A stretch of 64,000 nucleotides of DNA. It comes from Phoronis australis (lineage: Eukaryota; Phoronida; Phoronidae). How positions within the stretch are numbered: position 1 is the first letter of the stretch; each line of letters begins with the position of its first letter. The notes under the pieces are model-generated. The model was not told where the DNA came from, ran no database searches, and saw only the letters and a program-made list of their open reading frames with translations. This document shows, one piece after another, positions 10,805 to 21,790 of this stretch. The translations under genes and the position numbers were made by a program. Location of the stretch: contig NMRA01000129.1 of the NCBI GenBank assembly GCA_002633005.1, forward strand, positions 238,459 through 302,458, read 5' to 3'.

Positions 10805-11788
10805 ATGTCAAATAACACTGCGGCCGTCATCGAAGAAGAGTTTTATAACGGATCTTTCGCCAATGACTCTGACGCTAACATTCCAAGAGCAGTACTAATT
10901 GTTCATATTTGCTTCGAAATTCTGCTTTTCTTCCCTACACTTTTCGGGAACGCATTGGTTTTGATTGCATACTGCAAGTTCTATATGATTAAGGACGAAA
11001 TCAGTAACATATTTATCGCCAGTCTTGCCGCTACAGATTTCGCGAATGCTTTTACAATTCCGTTAAACATGGCAAAAAGATATCTGGCGCCGTTATTTGG
11101 TAGCCTAGCATTTGGTAACATCCCTGCGGTATGTTACTTAGCGCTGTTCATGCAAATATGGTCCACGGGTGCCTCCGTCACTAGCTTACTGGCCATTGCC
11201 GTCGATCGAACTGTGGCCATTGGCAATCCGCTACGTTATCAGACTGTTATGTCTCGAAGATTTTGTTGGATCCTGATATGCTTTTCTCATTTATTTCCGT
11301 TGACGATGACTGCTTTGGCGATACTCTTATCGAAACTCATAGCCAATCACGAATTCAAAGCTGGTCAACTGTGTGTGGCGGAAACGGTATTTCACCCGAG
11401 AATAGGAGCAATCTGCTACGCCATTTCTTTTTACATACCGCTGGTTCTAATGTACGGGATGCATATTTTCTCCGTTTTTGTTGCCTGGAAACAAAAGCGA
11501 AAGATTGCCGCACAAGGTCTTCAAGCTGACGAGAATCGAGCACGACAGTTCAAGATCTTGCGAACCACTTCACGTATTATCGGCGTGTTTTCTCTTTGCT
11601 TTTTCCCCATGGCTGTAATCAAACCTTTTTTTCAAGCGTTTCCAACCTCCCCCTGGTGGCATCGTACTCTGAACAATTTATTCATCGACTTGGTGTTCCT
11701 CAATAGCGCGCTTAACCCCGTTCTGTACGCTGTTTACGCGAAGAACTTCAAGAAAGCGTTTACAAAGATCCTGAAATGCAGCAATTAA
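10805..11788 (+). CDS. Orphan rhodopsin-class (class A) G-protein-coupled receptor, intronless
   Basis: 327 residues, seven hydrophobic segments, plasma membrane. The N-terminus has three N-glycosylation sequons (NNT, NGS, NDS). Class A landmarks in order: GNALVLIAY in TM1 (N1.50), SLAATD in TM2 (D2.50), Cys 3.25 in AVCYLAL paired with the loop-2 Cys in GQLCVAE, VDRTVAI at the end of TM3, Pro in TM5 (FYIPLVL), FSLCFFPMA in TM6, LNSALNPVLYA in TM7 (NPxxY). Three departures stand out. DRY reads DRT. The TM6 CWxP toggle reads CFFP. Counting back from the DRT Arg, position 3.32 is Gln, not the Asp that binds biogenic amines. The TM7 end (NSALNP) resembles aminergic and related receptors, so this is best called an aminergic-like orphan whose ligand is probably not a classical amine. 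G-protein coupling cannot be read from the sequence. Start: ATG 10805, with a purine at -3. Confidence 0.9.
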   Translation: MSNNTAAVIEEEFYNGSFANDSDANIPRAVLIVHICFEILLFFPTLFGNALVLIAYCKFYMIKDEISNIFIASLAATDFANAFTIPLNMAKRYLAPLFGSLAFGNIPAVCYLALFMQIWSTGASVTSLLAIAVDRTVAIGNPLRYQTVMSRRFCWILICFSHLFPLTMTALAILLSKLIANHEFKAGQLCVAETVFHPRIGAICYAISFYIPLVLMYGMHIFSVFVAWKQKRKIAAQGLQADENRARQFKILRTTSRIIGVFSLCFFPMAVIKPFFQAFPTSPWWHRTLNNLFIDLVFLNSALNPVLYAVYAKNFKKAFTKILKCSN

Positions 11789-12882
11789 ATCTAGATTGGT
11801 GCTGAGAGAGAAGATGAACATCACTTTGTAAGTCAACTACTTTCGTTGATCATTGTTTACATGTATGTACAGAGAAGGTGCGTACATTGTACGTATGCGT
11901 CATTAGTGATCAAGGAAAATAAGACATTTTAGCTTATTCGGTTCTCAACCTTGATTTATATATCTTTCAATGTCCGCTTAGATAAAGCAATATTTTTATG
12001 ACTTAGAAAGCAAATGGGTCTACTTGTTAGACGTTTTCGGAACCCTTACGTAAGATAACAATCCATAGTCTACGGTTTTATGACAGTTGTTAAGTGTTGT
12101 TCTTATGTGCGTTTAGCTTCATACGCCAGTGGTGATATTCGATATTATTTGCAATCAAAATATACTATGATCCCAATTTTTACTCATTCAAGTGTTTCAC
12201 AGGCCCACGTAACTAAGTGTGACTTACAAGTGCAGGCGTCTTTTTCTGAGTGTCCAGTCGTCCATCTGAATTAAGCTTCTTATCGATCTAGCTCCAGTAA
12301 TTGCGATCGGATTTTTATGAAATTCAACTACCGGTATATTACCAATATATATAGATCAGTCCCTATCCAAATTTCAACATTTTCTGTCAAAAATAAGCCC
12401 TTTCTTAGCTTTTTTGCCTTCAAGCTTGCCGTCGCTCTAGCTCCAGAAATTTTGATGGGATTTTTCAAATTTGGTTGTATATAGATAGCTTGGGGCGTTT
12501 CAAACCACAGTATTTTCAACTAAAATACCGTTCAGTCCTTTATCACCTTTCTGTTATCTTTTTCTGCGGTGTTGTTTAATCAGTACTTGTTATATTAATT
12601 AGCTATTCAATTGTAGGCTACAGTGACTTCTATATAAACTAATGTTAAACTGTCTGTCCATTCAAATTTCTTTTTTTTTTAGTTAAATGGTTAAATGAGT
12701 ATCTGCATAACTAATTTACTTTCCCTAAGGTAATTTCTGTGCAGGCAGTATTTTCCTGTACCAATTGTTAAAATGTGTTTGTAGAAATCAAGCATGATTA
12801 CTGCTTAGTGTTATTGTGTAATGAATGTTTTACAGTGTTACTGTTGTCAAGGAAATGTTTGCTTACTACGTCTGTCATACAT
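11789..12882. other. Intergenic, no gene seen; weak 149-bp repeat inside
   Basis: Two copies of ctagctccag.aatt...gat.ggattttt lie at 12288 and 12437. This phrase (a relative is at about 32583) is typical of degenerate tandem-repeat cores like the one at 38.2 kb. No open frame here has coding character. Confidence 0.5.
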
Positions 12883-13042
12883 CAGTGGCGGATTTAGAGG
12901 GGGGCCAAGGGGACCATGGCCCCCCTAATATTCTCCCAGATTACATTTGGAAGTTCGGGGGTGCGAATGTCTGACGTGTAAAATCCTGGCTAATACTCTG
13001 CCCCGCCCCCCTCCCCAACTCAAAATCTTGGATCCGCCCCTG
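12883..13042. mobile_element. Short hAT-like MITE (160 bp)
   Basis: Starts CAGTGGCGGATTTAG and ends with the inverted partner ttggatccgcccctg (reverse complement CAGGGGCGGATCCAA). CAGTG/CAGGG ends are typical of hAT-type elements. The interior is GC-rich with runs of G and C. An 8-bp target duplication is not convincing (tcatacat on the left, tacacttt on the right). A related single end, cctagatccgccactg, is at about 15277-15292. Confidence 0.6.
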
Positions 13043-13662
13043 TACACTTTATTGATTATTCATTTAAGAAATTACATGTACATGTACATGCAACCCGCTC
13101 ATGGAGCGTTGGCCTCGTTTCATAATAATGTCCTGGTATAACTATTCAATTTGTTAAGATGAAAAATAGGAAATGTATCAACATTTAATGTACTCGATAG
13201 GTCATCATTCGTCGCCACGTGCTATGGCTTTATTAGCCACATCACGCGCGTGCAGCCGGGGAGTGGCTAGGAGGCAGGGGTGCAGTTTGGTCACCCCGCG
13301 ACAGACACTGGATGTAATTAGTGTGTTGTGTTCACACTCATTGCTATGAGCTCTATAGATTGTGACCACGGTATTGTGATTATTACAAATTTTTGTTGTC
13401 GTGGCATTGTACTGTCTGAAAGGATACAGTCTTTAAAGGGACATTGTTTTTAAGGCCGAAAAAGGCATTTCGCCATTATTGTTGGACGGGATAGACCTTT
13501 TAAAGTTATTTGATTTGATCAGAGCTTAAAACAGTAAAACCCATTGTGGGTTTTGTGGTCTTGTTACAAAAATCGCCATTTATTGCCGTTGTCTGCGAGA
13601 TCAGTTCCCTAAAACCAAGGTTGGTGATTGCCACTTTTACGAACTACTCTATCAGTAAGAGA

Positions 13663-13725
13663 AAGATTTGGTTCAGTGGCAGAGCGTTTTGCTACAACTG
13701 TTTCTGGTTCGAATCCGCACTAGGG
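13663..13725 (+). repeat. tRNA-like SINE remnant
   Basis: The A-box-like GGTTCAGTGGCAGAGCG (from 13670) and B-box GGTTCGAATCC (13706-13716) have tRNA spacing. Acceptor arms do not pair, so it is not a functional tRNA. It is more likely the RNA polymerase III promoter of a SINE or a tRNA pseudogene. Confidence 0.55.
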
Positions 13726-14189
13726 CTACTGTCCCTTAGCTTTTTTCTCGCTGATATGTCGCTTTAAATGACTATAAGTCTCTCTAGCTAATAATGATAC
13801 GCCACCTATGTACACATAGCACGTTGTAGTCTGCCGAATGAAACGAGCGGGTGTTGGAGAAGTGCGAGATCTTAGCTAGTTTGTTACTCTATATGGAAAG
13901 GATTATTGCACTTAGTTTCATATTTAGTTTAGAGAAATTTATGATGACGAATTATGTTATTATGAAGAATGACGTGGTCAAATTAGGCCGGATTCATAAT
14001 AGAAATGTTTGAAACCAGGCAGCGGAGTAAATGCATTTTTGTCCTTTTTGCATTGAATTCCTTTTTGGCTTCACTTAACGTCACCCTTTTTGTAATTTTC
14101 AATGTTGTTCTATAAGTCAGCTTGTCAACGGTTGTATGCTATTTGTTAGCAATAAATTGTGCCACCTTTGGTGTGGACTCCGTCATTAT

Positions 14190-14335
14190 TTATAACACGC
14201 CAATACATGCGAACACATACGCATACGTACACATTCATACATCTTGAACTGCATACATGCACGTATATGTACACATGCATGACATTCATCATATACGCGC
14301 GCATGCCTACATACTATACATGCCTAACGCTCATA
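14190..14335. repeat. Degenerate (CATA/CATG)n microsatellite
   Basis: Alternating purine-pyrimidine stretch made of acat, cata, gcat and acgc words with frequent catgcatg-type palindromes. No unit is exact over more than a few copies. Confidence 0.6.
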
Positions 14336-14833
14336 TAAGTTTGACTGTAAATCGTCACGGTGTGCGACATTCAAGTATCAGTAAAATGGTCTGTTGAGTT
14401 TGATATCTAAGGTGCTGCTGTATTCGACACCATTGCAACTGTGTTGTTTGGAAATAGTTTTTTTTTTAAATCGTACAACATGATGACAGCAACTTAAGTT
14501 CCAACAACGGCTGTATACCTACCACAGTTCACTGATCGAAATGAGCCTGATACGAATTCACGTAAGAGGCATACGATAATGCATACAAATGGTCACTGCC
14601 GTCACACGGCTCGAAATTACGGGCAAAGATCCAGATGCGTTTCGAGCTCACTAATAAGTGCTTTGGCATGTCAGTGGACATAATTAAGATACAGGTATAA
14701 GTAGCGCAGAACGTGTACTGAAGTGTACTGAAGAAACTGCAGCATTCAGTTGGGTGGAATTAATTCGATACTCAAACTTCACGAGTCAGGAGAGAAGTGA
14801 TTAATTACTGTCTGGATTGGTTATGAACCCGCG

Positions 14834-14935
14834 TTAAAGAGGCGTGAAACGTGAAAGCTCGTTAAAAATATCTTTTACACTGACAATTCCTGACGAAACC
14901 ACCGTCTCGAAACGTGTTCTATACAGAGTTATCAA
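14834..14935 (+). repeat. Dispersed repeat with CTGACGA core, copy 2
   Basis: Second copy of the block at 9023-9122. This copy keeps CTGACGA followed 12 bases later by GAAACG. It ends just before the tRNA-like sequence at 14950, so the two may belong to one composite element. Confidence 0.6.
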
Positions 14936-14949
14936 CTTTCCTTTGTGAG

Positions 14950-15020
14950 GTAATCGTGGTGTAGTGGTAATGTACGCGCGCTCTATCCGTCAGGTCGTGA
15001 GTTCGAGTGTTTGGTACTTG
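14950..15020 (+). repeat. tRNA-like SINE head or tRNA pseudogene
   Basis: TCGTGGTGTAGTGGTAATG (A box) and GGTCGTGAGTTCGAGTG (B box) are about 40 bases apart. They resemble a tRNA of the type with a tagtgg D-arm. The acceptor stem does not close and a poly-T run follows at 15050, so I read it as SINE-derived. Confidence 0.55.
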
Positions 15021-15780
15021 CATTTTTTTCCTGTTTGACACGTTCTCCGTTTTTTTTTTTTTTGTCTTTTTTTCTTGGATAATACTTCAGGAATCAAGGA
15101 ACTATACTTGATTTTTAGAGGTAAAAACAGAAAAATTTCCTGGGCGGGAGGGGGAGGGGGGATCCCCTCTCCCGACCTCCCCCCATTCGGTGCTATGCGC
15201 ATCTACAATCGTGGTTCAGTTTGCGCAAATGCTTCCAGCCGGACAAAATGTTGCCCCCCCCCCCTTATGATATCCTAGATCCGCCACTGGGCTAAGTGGG
15301 CAAAAAGGTCCGCCTCAGAGAAACAAAAAAACCGAGTAAACGAGACAAAGTCCACAGGAAATTCAGCGCAAATGCACAATTCATAGGCCTGACCTTAGAG
15401 CCTCATTTTTAAGTCGTTTTCTTTTTCCAGTACTTGAAAGGTCCACTAACCGAAAAATTGGAGCCCTCATATGTTTTAGGCTGGGTGGGCGCATGGGGCC
15501 CGAAAAGAACGTTTATGATTCCTTGAGACTATGCTCGGCGCACTAAAATGCCGACACGGGCCTTGCAAAAATTGGAGCCAACTTGGAAGTGTCTGGTCTC
15601 CAGCAATAACAACTGTGAGTTCTGTCGATTTGACCTACCAAAAATTTGAGAACAGCAAGCAGTTTGACGTGTGGACGCAAGTATGTAGCGGCCAAACGGG
15701 ATCCCACGTGACCAGGCCGGGTTACCGCCGCTGAGTCAACAACATCCCACCGAAGGAGAGCCGCCCCGAGGATATGTGAA

Positions 15781-15933
15781 TTACCTTACTCGTCCGGGTT
15801 ACCACACATGCTCGGCTAACCGCCCATCCTCGAAATTTTCCATTTTTTTATTTTTAACCGCCCATGCTCGGCTTACCGCCAATCCCGTTTCTTAAGCGCC
15901 CTGGGCGGTAACCCGAACGAGTACGGTAGGTAA
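15781..15933. mobile_element. Short inverted-repeat element (MITE-like, 153 bp)
   Basis: The left end TTACCTTACTCGTCCGGGTT and the right end aacccgaacgagtacggtag-gtaa are inverted partners with about three mismatches or indels. The interior holds three variants of taaccgcccatgctcgg. The element ends in TTA/TAA, which would suit a 3-bp TWA target site of PIF/Harbinger type, but no transposase is present. Confidence 0.6.
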
Positions 15934-17530
15934 ATACAGTCCGTAAATACAGTCCAACAGACCACGTTTAACTAATAACATTTTTTCATGAAATGTGAAA
16001 CAGTGACTGTGATTGGTTGCACGAGAATGAATTGTGCTTTCTCAATTTTCAGCACATTTAGACCTTTTTTATTTATTGTTTCATTCTTCTATCAAATGTC
16101 GTTGTTGTGAACTCCTATTTTACTTACGCGAGTTGGTTGCGATTCGTATATATAGAAAGGGCTCAGTGTCAATCTTCATTGGTCGTACCTTAGAGACGAA
16201 CATAATATATAATGAATTATTAATGTTTGGCGCTATTAGTGTGCAAAATATACCAAAATAGACGAGATTTGTTTGGACGAAGTTTTCTGTGATAAAATTC
16301 CTAAATTTGCTTCATTTGCACTAAAAAAAATTCCACCCTAAGCACTATATTCCATAGCAAGAACAATGATTGCAAACAACTCCCACCGTGGTGGCGCAAC
16401 CTGTTACGTGAGATCAAAGTTGGCATTCTATTCCAAGAGTTCTACGTTTGGACGTTAGCTTTCCCTGATAACAGTTCCAAAGCCATCATTAGCCAGTTTA
16501 TCTAGCCAGGTGAACACAACAGGCTATTTTCATACTAAATTAGTTCATTTTCGCATCCACATTTTGCAAGTATCAATAAAAGTACTATTAGAAAATATTG
16601 TATGAAACTATCAATGTGGTATTGTAACACAATAAGTGCTGCTGCCCTAGACATGGAGTTATGGGAGATTATCTCAAAGCGTTTGTCCACTGGTCACAGG
16701 GGATTGATGACACACGCTGCCACCTGGTTGTAAATAAAGGTACTTCACATGAAAATGTTCATTGTCGTTCATACTACACTCTTTCACAGTGATGGGAAAG
16801 GCAGCACTGTGGAATGTTGTTTATCATGGCTTCTCACTGGTTAAAATAATTAAACCGAGGTCTTAAAATTCAGTCATTCCCATTGGTTGAAATCTGGGAA
16901 ACCCCTTCCAGTTTACTATTACATAGTATGGTGACGACCTTTGACTTGAGTAGTTCCAATTTATTATAACCGGCAGGGATCGAAATAAACAAAATCAAGA
17001 GAACCCCAACAAGTACAGTGCATACAAGGCGTGTGCAAGTGGTAGTGATGTGATCGATAAACTTCCGACAAAACATGTGCCTTGAAGACCGCACATGGAA
17101 TTCCGTGTTGTGTTCATCACGTTTCCACAGGGCCACTTTTCAGTATAGGTGGTGCTGTGTCAGAGAATAGCTTCATACAGGAATGCTGCCTCTCCCTGTA
17201 GAGTGCGCTAAGTCATCAGATCATGTGACCAGTAACCCAAGTCTCCTATTGCACATAACATTTTTGGTGACATACTGAAACTCAACGTGTGCATGCAGAA
17301 GCCGACAGATTGGGTAAAGTTGTCCTCAAATGATCCCCGTCAGGCCATAACACTAGTACAATGGTAGCAGCATCATGTTATTGATTGTGAGCCATGTGTT
17401 TTTGGATGGTGTGCTGGAGGACACAGATTTAAAGCTAGCTTTAGTTGCAACCTTACCAATTCTGGGTAAATTTTGATGCTTCAAAAACGAATTGTGACAC
17501 TTTTTACAGAAAAGATAGAATCACCCAATG
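15934..17530. other. Intergenic, nothing supported
   Basis: No coding signal or clear repeat. One near-match to the CTCF core on the minus strand (CAACCAGGTGGCAG, 16717-16730, 13 of 14 positions) is the only motif worth noting. Confidence 0.5.
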
Positions 17531-17544
17531 GTAACACAAAAAAT

Positions 17545-17990
17545 AGAAAGCAACATGTCAGCTAAGTCTGACAAAGGTGACTTGCACAGCCAACCAAACC
17601 CAAAGAGGAAGTCCACAATCCTGTGAAGATAGAGTCCTCCAACAGTAACACAAAAAGAGATAACAACAATGTTTCACTAAAGTCAGACAAAGTTGACTAA
17701 CATAACACAAGCCAACCAAACCCAAAGAGGAAGTCCACAATCCTGTGAAGATAGAGTCCTCCAACAGTAACACAAAAAGAGATAACAACAATGTTTCACT
17801 AAAGTCAGGTAAAGTTGACTACCATAACACAAGCCAACCAAACTCAAAGAGGAAGTCCACAATCCTGTAAAGATAGAGTCCTCCAACAGTAACACAAAAA
17901 GAGATAACAACAATGTTTCACTAAAGTCAGACAAAGTTGACTAACATAACACAAGCCAACCAAACTCAAAGAGGAAGTCCACAATCAGCA
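17545..17990. repeat. 122-bp tandem repeat, about 3.7 units
   Basis: gtccacaatc recurs at 17611, 17733, 17855 and 17977, exactly 122 bp apart. The first unit is diverged and the others are nearly identical. 122 is not a multiple of three, and the minus-strand open frames shift between units, so it does not encode a repeat protein. It lies directly 3' of the minus-strand terminal exon at 18118-18514, possibly in its 3' UTR. Confidence 0.92.
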
Positions 17991-18117
17991 TGATGCCGAT
18001 CTCCATTTTTACAACCGAGAACTCGACAAAACTGAGATATGCCCGTAACCGGTGCGGCTACATCCACCTTGTTGGTTTTCAAATTCACCACATTCATTTC
18101 ATGAAATCGTCAGAATC

Positions 18118-18514
18118 TCATGGAACCTCGTATGAAGTCGGATCTCTTTTTTCTTTGCTACACCTTTCAACTTTTTTATTACTATCCGCTACAACCCGAG
18201 AACGTGCAGTTTTAGAGCCATGGCAGTTCAGCCGTGTACTACCGTGCATCAGCTCGTGTTCCAAGTCTTTTTTAAGACGTTTATGCAGTGACAAACCGCA
18301 TTTTCGCTTTCCAACATCAGCTGATCTTTTGCTGCTGACTACACCATGGTCCTGTGAATGTTTGTTATGATCACTGTTAGAAGGAGAGCGACGTTTGAGC
18401 TTTTCCACGTGCTTTGGTCCCTTTGACTGTCTTACTAGTCTATCACTGTGCAGTGACCCAACAAGTGTGTTATGTAAGAATCTTTTGTTGGCTGGAGGTA
18501 CAGGGCACTTGAGC
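18118..18514 (-). CDS. Terminal exon of an unidentified Lys/Arg-rich protein (minus strand)
   Basis: Open for 132 codons on the minus strand from a ttgttttag acceptor (AG at 18515-18516) to a stop at 18118-18120. It starts LKCPVPPANKRFLHNTLVG and runs into a very basic, Ser-rich tail with His, Lys and Arg clusters (for example KLKRRSPSNSDHNKHSQDH). Composition suggests a nuclear, nucleic-acid-binding or intrinsically disordered tail. The PPANKRFL-NTL stretch looks like a conserved core motif, but I cannot name the family. I could not find the upstream exon with confidence. An intronless reading from the ATG at 18555 would add MRSHFNKCIYHCF, which looks like intron translation. A chance open frame is possible. 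Confidence 0.45.
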
Positions 18515-20960
18515 CTAAAACAATGGTAAATACATTTGTTAAAGTGAGACCGCACATGATTTCAGAAGTCCAAACACGTGCAACTTCAAACTTTAAAATG
18601 AGCATTTCTAAAAAAATGACCAAATTGTCCATCACTGCCTCAGGATTTACACAAATGTTTTTTAAGCTCTAATTTTACGAGGTACTAATTGTTTATACTA
18701 GGTAGATATGCCAATCGAACATCTTTCCGGCATTATTGGACAAAAAACTGTAAGACTTGTTCTGGTTTGTGAGCTTGTGGAAAGTGATGCACAAGATTTT
18801 TAGCTCTTACTACAAATTTTCAAGAAAAAATTACCCAATGCTTGTGGAAACCTAAATGATGTGTGCAGGCATTTTTTCTTGGCCACGTGAGAAATTACAA
18901 ATGTAAATACTTTTAAACAACATTTCAAACAATATCTATTTAGCCTTATTTAAAAAGTGATAACTACAATTTTATTTTACTAATTTATCAATTTATTTAT
19001 TTATATATCTTTATTTGCCATCTATCATGTCATTTCATCCTACAGTCTTTTTCAGCTCTTTTTCACTTATAGCTATTTTCTTTCACGATTCATTCCTGTC
19101 AGGTAATTATTCACAATTTACTATTTATTCCAAATATTTATATTCTTTAATTTTTCAATTTTAATACAGACCACCATGGAAATAAGTTTTTAATTTTTCA
19201 GTGTTATTCAGATAGTATACATCAATATTTTAAAATTTTTATACCTTGAACCTAAGTGTATTTACTCATAAACTAATAATACTAAAATAGTATGCAAATT
19301 AGAACTATTTATGCAACTGTCTTTCCAACACATCTGAAAATGATCAATCAATTATAATTTCCTTATTTTTCAACAGTGAGATAATTCTGTTATAAAATTA
19401 AGTGCGTAAAGTGAGCGTAGCATCAACATTTCTACGAATGACCTAGAAAATGAGGTCAACACTCCGATATTCGACTGGCGCCAGGCGATGCCCCTTGTAC
19501 AACTAATGGCAAAATACAAAAAAATGCAAAGCTCCCTCCTTGAGATATCACGCCAACAAAACTTTCCAAGTAGAACTTTTATAGCTACACGTAGCTCTCT
19601 TTAGCTAAAAAGACGAGTCAGACTTTTATTGTTATAAAACCTTTCAGTAATCATATTCCTTATCATGACTGAATTCAATGACAGTTATCAAATCAAGCCA
19701 CAGACTAAACGTACATGCGCCATTTTCAAATCCAAGTTAGAATATGTTACTATGGACAATTTCTAGAATCACAGCACATAGCTTTCTTTGATTTAGAAAT
19801 TCATTTTATATTAATTTTATATTTTTTAGACCATGCCTTCAGTCTGATTAAGCTGGCAAAATGGCAGGAATGGAATGCATTAATTTATCTCTGGTCAAGA
19901 TAATGGGATTAGACAAATTTCCAACGACAATGTCAGACTACACTTTAAAGCTGTGGAGTCAGTAAAGTGCCCTGATAGTCTGGCGACATCAATCTCAGGC
20001 ATTTGTGGTTCTTTAGATAGTTGAATTTGACCGTGTTCACATTTAGCCGACAGTCTTTAAAAAGGTCACAGTGCTTTTTGGACTCATCTCCTTAGTTTTC
20101 ATTCTAAACTGTGAGCTTCGAACAACAATACGACGACTTTGTCATACAGTTGACAACTGAATGCTTGATCCACCAGCAGACTTACCAGAGAGAAAATACC
20201 AGATTACATTCAGTGCCAACGTGTACACCACAAAGACATCAATGAAGAATCATCCACCAAGCTTTCGTTTCTAAGTGACATAACCGTGCCACATTTTTTG
20301 GTAAGTTATTCTAATACGAGCAATTTACGTCCCGCATGTTTAATGTACGAAATCAACATACCAGCCTTTGGGTCCCATTGTGGAGGACCTCTCTGACCCC
20401 CGTGTAGCTTCCCTTAAAAGTGCCTCTCTGGCTAAGCTGAAAAAGTCAGAATAGCCTCATTGCTGGAGCTGATACTCATGATTTCTCAAAACAATGGCAG
20501 ACAATGTCTGTGATATAACTTAATACTGACTTTGTGTTATTATTTGTGAAAAAAGAAAAGAAAATATCAGTAGTTAGTCACACCGTGTCCTATATTTATG
20601 AGATTTTACTGTGGTTTTCAAACAGAGGTGGACAGAGAGGTCAACTGACCTTTCCCTGTTTCACATGCCTGTAATGATGAATCATGGGTAGTGTTGCGAT
20701 TTGTGTCCATATTTCCCAGAATTCATCACTCCAGACATGCGCAATGGGAGACATGAAAGCCTTCCTAGTTAGTCCCCTCCACAAAATTATGCTCCTTATA
20801 AAAACTACAAGTATGCAGGTTAAATGACAGCTTATAAAAACACTTTACATTACGATTTGTAAAAACCATCTGTGTTAGATCTGAATAGTATTCTATATCA
20901 CACACATTCAAACTAAAAACACTAATATTTTAAAGTTAACAATACATGATTTTTTTCTAG
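18515..20960. other. AT-rich non-coding sequence; nothing firmly supported
   Basis: Long AT-rich stretch. At 20169-20300 a plus-strand open frame ends in a good donor (ttttttg|gtaagt) whose phase would match the candidate exon at 20961, but it has no acceptor with a pyrimidine tract, so I do not call it. Confidence 0.4.
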
Positions 20961-21118
20961 AAGTCATCTGGAAGTAGGTCTGTTGATATGTTCATGTCTC
21001 TGAACAATGCGTTTTTGATGCGGCCAACCAGGAATGCAGTATTATTAAACATTCAAAAAGAAATAAACCGGCAACAAGACCAGCACCACTACAATTATGA
21101 CCTGTCATCTTTCAGAAT
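20961..21118 (+). CDS. Candidate orphan exon (uncertain)
   Basis: A strong acceptor (tgatttttttctag) opens a frame of 52 codons that ends in a strong donor (cagaat|gtaaga). The peptide starts KSSGSRSVDMFMSLNNAF and includes LLNIQKEINRQQDQHHYNY, a plausible helical segment. I do not recognise it, and partner exons are not secure, so it may be chance. Confidence 0.25.
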
Positions 21119-21432
21119 GTAAGAAAATGTTTTCATCTCATTCAAATATTGCTGGTGTGCATTTGTGAAAATTCCACGAGTTGACATTTTTTCCACTCAT
21201 ACCTTTCCAACTTTTCGTCATCCATACTGCCCATAGATGCAATAAGGTTGTCAGTTGATTTGGTTACTCACAAACCTCTTCACAACATCAACATGACAGC
21301 CAATATTTTCATTTTCTGAAATGCAAAAATAGGATTACTTTGAGATTGTGAGATTTTATAACAACAGAAAAAGCACGTAACAAAAGCAAACCCACGATTA
21401 TTACAAATTCCACGTCCATGGTCAATAAACAA

Positions 21433-21466
21433 CACATTTCAGAAATGTGCACATTTCAGAAATGTG
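21433..21466. repeat. Two back-to-back 17-bp perfect palindromes
   Basis: CACATTTCAGAAATGTG occurs at 21433-21449 and again at 21450-21466. Each is an 8+1+8 perfect palindrome, with no base between the copies. Confidence 0.9.
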
Positions 21467-21790
21467 CAGCACTCCCTCTTTTTTCCAAAGAAGAAGTTTC
21501 GAAAAAGCTACCCTTTAAGTGACTATTGCCATTTTCTACTCAAGAGCTTCCCTCATGTACCACCTGCGATCTTTAATATACTATTACTAGCCAACCGGTA
21601 CAAATACATTATTCAAAACCGTCATTATGAGAGGATTCAGAAAATAGTAATATCAAGTATGTACTACGTTAATAGCCATATTCATATTGTAAACAATAAC
21701 TCTGAGTTTATTTATGCCGGTCAAGGAATAGTGTAACAATAATTTTGTATCAGATTTTATATGGCCGTTAGCTCTACATGTCAATATAAT

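Larger units (their letters stand above)
13043..14833. other. Intergenic; tRNA-like SINE remnant and CATA-type microsatellite
   Basis: Apart from the tRNA-like block at 13663-13725 and a degenerate CATA/CATG microsatellite at about 14190-14335, nothing coding is visible. Open frames are short and random in composition. Confidence 0.5.

Noticed and set aside
14950-15020. Functional tRNA gene
   Set aside because: A and B boxes are present but the acceptor stem does not pair and the anticodon arm is irregular.
17558-17934. Minus-strand LLLEDSIFTGLW-type repeat frames
   Set aside because: The 122-bp repeat changes frame each unit, so there is no conserved repeat protein.
20169-20300. Open frame ending in ttttttg|gtaagt, phase-compatible with the candidate exon at 20961
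   Set aside because: No acceptor with a pyrimidine tract; all three plus frames are open here, so the openness is uninformative.
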